A program made the translations under genes and the position numbers. Positions 5,145 to 6,972 of a stretch of DNA of 6,972 bases are shown here, piece by piece. Under the pieces are notes generated by a model. The model was not told the origin of the DNA. It saw nothing but the letters and a program-made list of their open reading frames with translations, and ran no database searches. Each line of letters opens with the position of its first letter. Positions within the stretch are counted from its first letter, which is position 1. Source of the stretch: UBA1672 sp023140905 (GTDB lineage Bacteria; Pseudomonadota; Alphaproteobacteria; Micavibrionales; Micavibrionaceae); the NCBI GenBank assembly GCA_030636745.1, contig DAOVWH010000090.1:1-6972 (forward strand), given 5' to 3'.

Positions 5145-6332
5145 ATGATTCCATATAGCAGGCAAAATATTAACGAAGATGATATATCCGCAGTTACCGA
5201 GGTATTACGCGGAGATTTCCTCACAACCGGCCCGAAAATAAAAGAATTTGAAGATGCTATTTGTGAGATTACCAACACTAAATACGCTATAGCCTGCTCC
5301 AACGGTACAATAGCTTTGCACCTTGCCGGTATTGCTTTTGGCTTAAAAGAAGGCGATGCCGTAATAGTCCCTTCTGTAACATTTCTTGCAACAGCAAATG
5401 CAGCACGGTATTGCGGCGCAGAAGTCATGTTTTCCGACGTTGACCCTGATAGCGGCTTAATGCAAGCTTCGGATTTGGAACATGCTCTGAAAAGATGCAA
5501 AGATCTGGGTCTTAATCCCCGTGCAGTATTTCCTGTTCACCTTACCGGTCAGTGCGTTAACATAGAGGAAATATCTAAAACAGCAAAAGCTTCGGGCCTT
5601 AAGATATTAACAGACGCCGCCCACGCAATCGGCGGAGAATTACACGGGAAACCTGTAGGATCATGTGACCATGAAGACGCATGCGCTTTTTCTTTTCATC
5701 CGGTAAAAACGATTGCTACGGGTGAAGGGGGAGCCGTCACAACTAACGACGCAAAACTGGCCGCAAAAATGAGAACACTGCGCCATCACAGCATGCAGAC
5801 AACCCCTAAGAAAGGAGCGTGGTGCTATGAGATGGAAGAGCTTGGCTATAATTACCGGATAACAGATATTCAATGCGCCCTTGGCATTTCCCAGCTTAAA
5901 AGACTTGGAAACTTTGTAGCACGTAGACGTGAACTGGTTGCACTTTATGATAAACTGCTGGAACCTCTGGCACCTGTATTAAAGCCCCCTCCCAAAATGC
6001 AATATTGCAATCCGGGCTGGCATCTCTATGCAGTGAAAATAGATTTTGCAGCCGCAAATATTACCCGACAGAATTTCATGGCCGCTTTGCACGATAAAGG
6101 CATTGGAACGCAAGTTCATTACATTCCCGTCCATACTCAGCCATATTACAAAAAGCGCTATGGGAATATAGAATTACCGGGAGCAGAGTCGTATTACGAA
6201 CAAACACTATCTCTCCCCTTGTACCCCACACTAAGAAATGAGGATATACATTTTATTGTTAATGAGATAACGAAAGCGATACAGGTAAAAAATGAAAGCT
6301 GTTGCAATAATTCCTGCCAGAGGCGGCTCTAA
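5145..6332 (+). CDS. pseC: UDP-4-amino-4,6-dideoxy-N-acetyl-beta-L-altrosamine transaminase
   Basis: PseC is the PLP-dependent aminotransferase that aminates the PseB product at C4, with glutamate as donor. The 395 residues show the DegT/DnrJ/EryC1/StrS fold: IPYSRQNINEDD (2-13) and LRGDFLTTGP (21-30) at the N-terminus, the cofactor-contacting CSNGTIALHL (51-60), DAAHAIGG (157-164) where Asp157 would contact the PLP ring nitrogen, and SFHPVKTIATGEGG (183-196) with Lys188 as the Schiff-base lysine. GYNYRITDIQCALG (234-247) is also typical. PseC is preferred over other family members because it sits between pseB and pseF. Only a weak ribosome site precedes ATG 5145. The last 13 codons overlap the start of pseF in another frame, giving an odd Cys-rich tail (NESCCNNSCQRRL). 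Confidence 0.92.
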   Translation: MIPYSRQNINEDDISAVTEVLRGDFLTTGPKIKEFEDAICEITNTKYAIACSNGTIALHLAGIAFGLKEGDAVIVPSVTFLATANAARYCGAEVMFSDVDPDSGLMQASDLEHALKRCKDLGLNPRAVFPVHLTGQCVNIEEISKTAKASGLKILTDAAHAIGGELHGKPVGSCDHEDACAFSFHPVKTIATGEGGAVTTNDAKLAAKMRTLRHHSMQTTPKKGAWCYEMEELGYNYRITDIQCALGISQLKRLGNFVARRRELVALYDKLLEPLAPVLKPPPKMQYCNPGWHLYAVKIDFAAANITRQNFMAALHDKGIGTQVHYIPVHTQPYYKKRYGNIELPGAESYYEQTLSLPLYPTLRNEDIHFIVNEITKAIQVKNESCCNNSCQRRL

Positions 6333-6966
6333 GAGACTTCCAAGGAAAAACATTCTGCCGATAGGAGGAAAGCCAATGCTCTCCTACCCTATTGCTGTAG
6401 CAAAACAAAGTAACATATTTGACCGCATAATAGTCTCTACAGATGATAAGGAAATTGCCTCTATTGCAAAAGAACATGGTGCAGAAGTAGTAATGCGCCC
6501 GGAAGAAATGGCAACTGATGAGGCTCACGAAAGCGAGGCATATGGACATGTCCTTGATGTCCTCGCAGATGAAAATTACGTGCCGGATGCTTTTTGCGGT
6601 ATATATCCGACAGCCGTTTTTATCTTGCCTGAAGATTTGCAAGGAGCTGCGAAATTATTAAACAGCGAGCAAAACCCTGATGTCGTAATGAGTGTATCAG
6701 AATTCCCTATCCACCCGTATAAAGCGCTGCAAAAAAACGATGCCGGTTATTTAACGATGGTTTACCCGAAAGAGTGCAAACAAAGATCTCAATTCTACCC
6801 CCATTACGTTGCCAGTAACGGCACTTTTTATTGGTTCAGAACAACAAGTTTCAGGGAAAATCCCGGATATTACACTGATAAACTTGTTGGATATGAACTG
6901 CCAAACGAACGCGCTATTGATATCGACACTAAAAAAGATTACGAATGGGCATGTCTAAACATCTAA
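6292..6966 (+). CDS. pseF: Pseudaminic acid cytidylyltransferase
   Basis: PseF joins pseudaminic acid to CTP, giving CMP-pseudaminic acid, the donor for glycosyltransferases. The 224 residues are complete and near the usual family length (about 230). Motifs: nucleotide-binding IIPARGGSKRLPRKN (6-20), IIVSTDD (46-52), IYPTAVF (104-110), the sugar-contacting region around HYVASNGTFYWF (171-182), and ERAIDIDTKKDYEWA (206-220), whose aspartates (210, 212) are probable Mg2+ ligands. The fold is shared with CMP-sialic acid synthetases (NeuA) and KDO cytidylyltransferases; the pseBC neighbours and the YPTAVF and YVASNGTFYWF stretches make pseudaminic acid the likely substrate. It starts inside pseC (41-bp overlap) behind a weak CAGG at 6282-6285, so it may rely on translational coupling. 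Stop at 6964-6966. Confidence 0.92.
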   Translation: MKAVAIIPARGGSKRLPRKNILPIGGKPMLSYPIAVAKQSNIFDRIIVSTDDKEIASIAKEHGAEVVMRPEEMATDEAHESEAYGHVLDVLADENYVPDAFCGIYPTAVFILPEDLQGAAKLLNSEQNPDVVMSVSEFPIHPYKALQKNDAGYLTMVYPKECKQRSQFYPHYVASNGTFYWFRTTSFRENPGYYTDKLVGYELPNERAIDIDTKKDYEWACLNI

Positions 6967-6972
6967 TCAATA

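Noticed and set aside
5138..5500. Minus-strand open frame of 120 codons opposite pseC
   Set aside because: It is fully antisense to the conserved N-terminal part of PseC and shows no domain; the plus-strand gene explains the region.
6259..6642. Minus-strand open frame of 127 codons opposite pseF
   Set aside because: Antisense to clear PseF motifs. Its Cys/Phe/Tyr-rich composition is typical of shadow frames.
4114..6966. pse cassette as a recent horizontal island
   Set aside because: Base composition and codon style look the same as the neighbouring genes by eye, and no integrase, tRNA boundary or flanking repeat marks an island.

Overview
The window looks like chromosomal DNA of a fairly AT-rich alphaproteobacterium. 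I infer this from the EF-Tu N-terminus (KPHCNIGTIGHVDHGKT followed by AAITKYF, an alphaproteobacterial style) and from the chemoreceptor signalling domain. No transposase, integrase, phage gene or CRISPR array is visible. I cannot name a genus.

Left part (1-1123, minus strand): the 5' end of tuf (EF-Tu, running off the left edge), a complete tRNA-Gly(UCC) with encoded CCA upstream of it, and upp (uracil phosphoribosyltransferase). tuf appears to have its own promoter between the tRNA and the gene (TTGACA, 17-nt spacer, TACACC). The upp leader carries a perfect two-copy tandem repeat of 23 bp that abuts its Shine-Dalgarno sequence.

Middle part (1346-3828, plus strand): a small exported rhodanese-like protein, then a long hairpin that is probably its terminator, then a two-TM methyl-accepting chemotaxis protein whose periplasmic sensor I do not recognise. 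A 285-bp AT-rich gap follows (3829-4113). It holds no recognisable gene, but has a 73-codon stop-free frame without an ATG that ends two bases before the next gene.

Right part (4114-6966, plus strand): a tight cassette pseB-pseC-pseF, the first two steps and the CMP-activation step of pseudaminic acid biosynthesis. pseB and pseC are 14 bp apart, and pseC and pseF overlap by 41 bp. PseB converts UDP-GlcNAc to the 4-keto-6-deoxy L-arabino sugar, PseC aminates it, and PseF later makes CMP-pseudaminic acid. The missing steps (PseH, PseG, PseI) are not in the window and may lie just to the right. Pseudaminic acid usually decorates flagellin or surface polysaccharide, so a chemoreceptor next door is compatible with a motility neighbourhood, but that link is inference.

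I looked for an undescribed system and did not find one. The genes all belong to known families. The least explained items are the upp leader repeat, the rhodanese/chemoreceptor hairpin, the open frame before pseB and the long pseC/pseF overlap.
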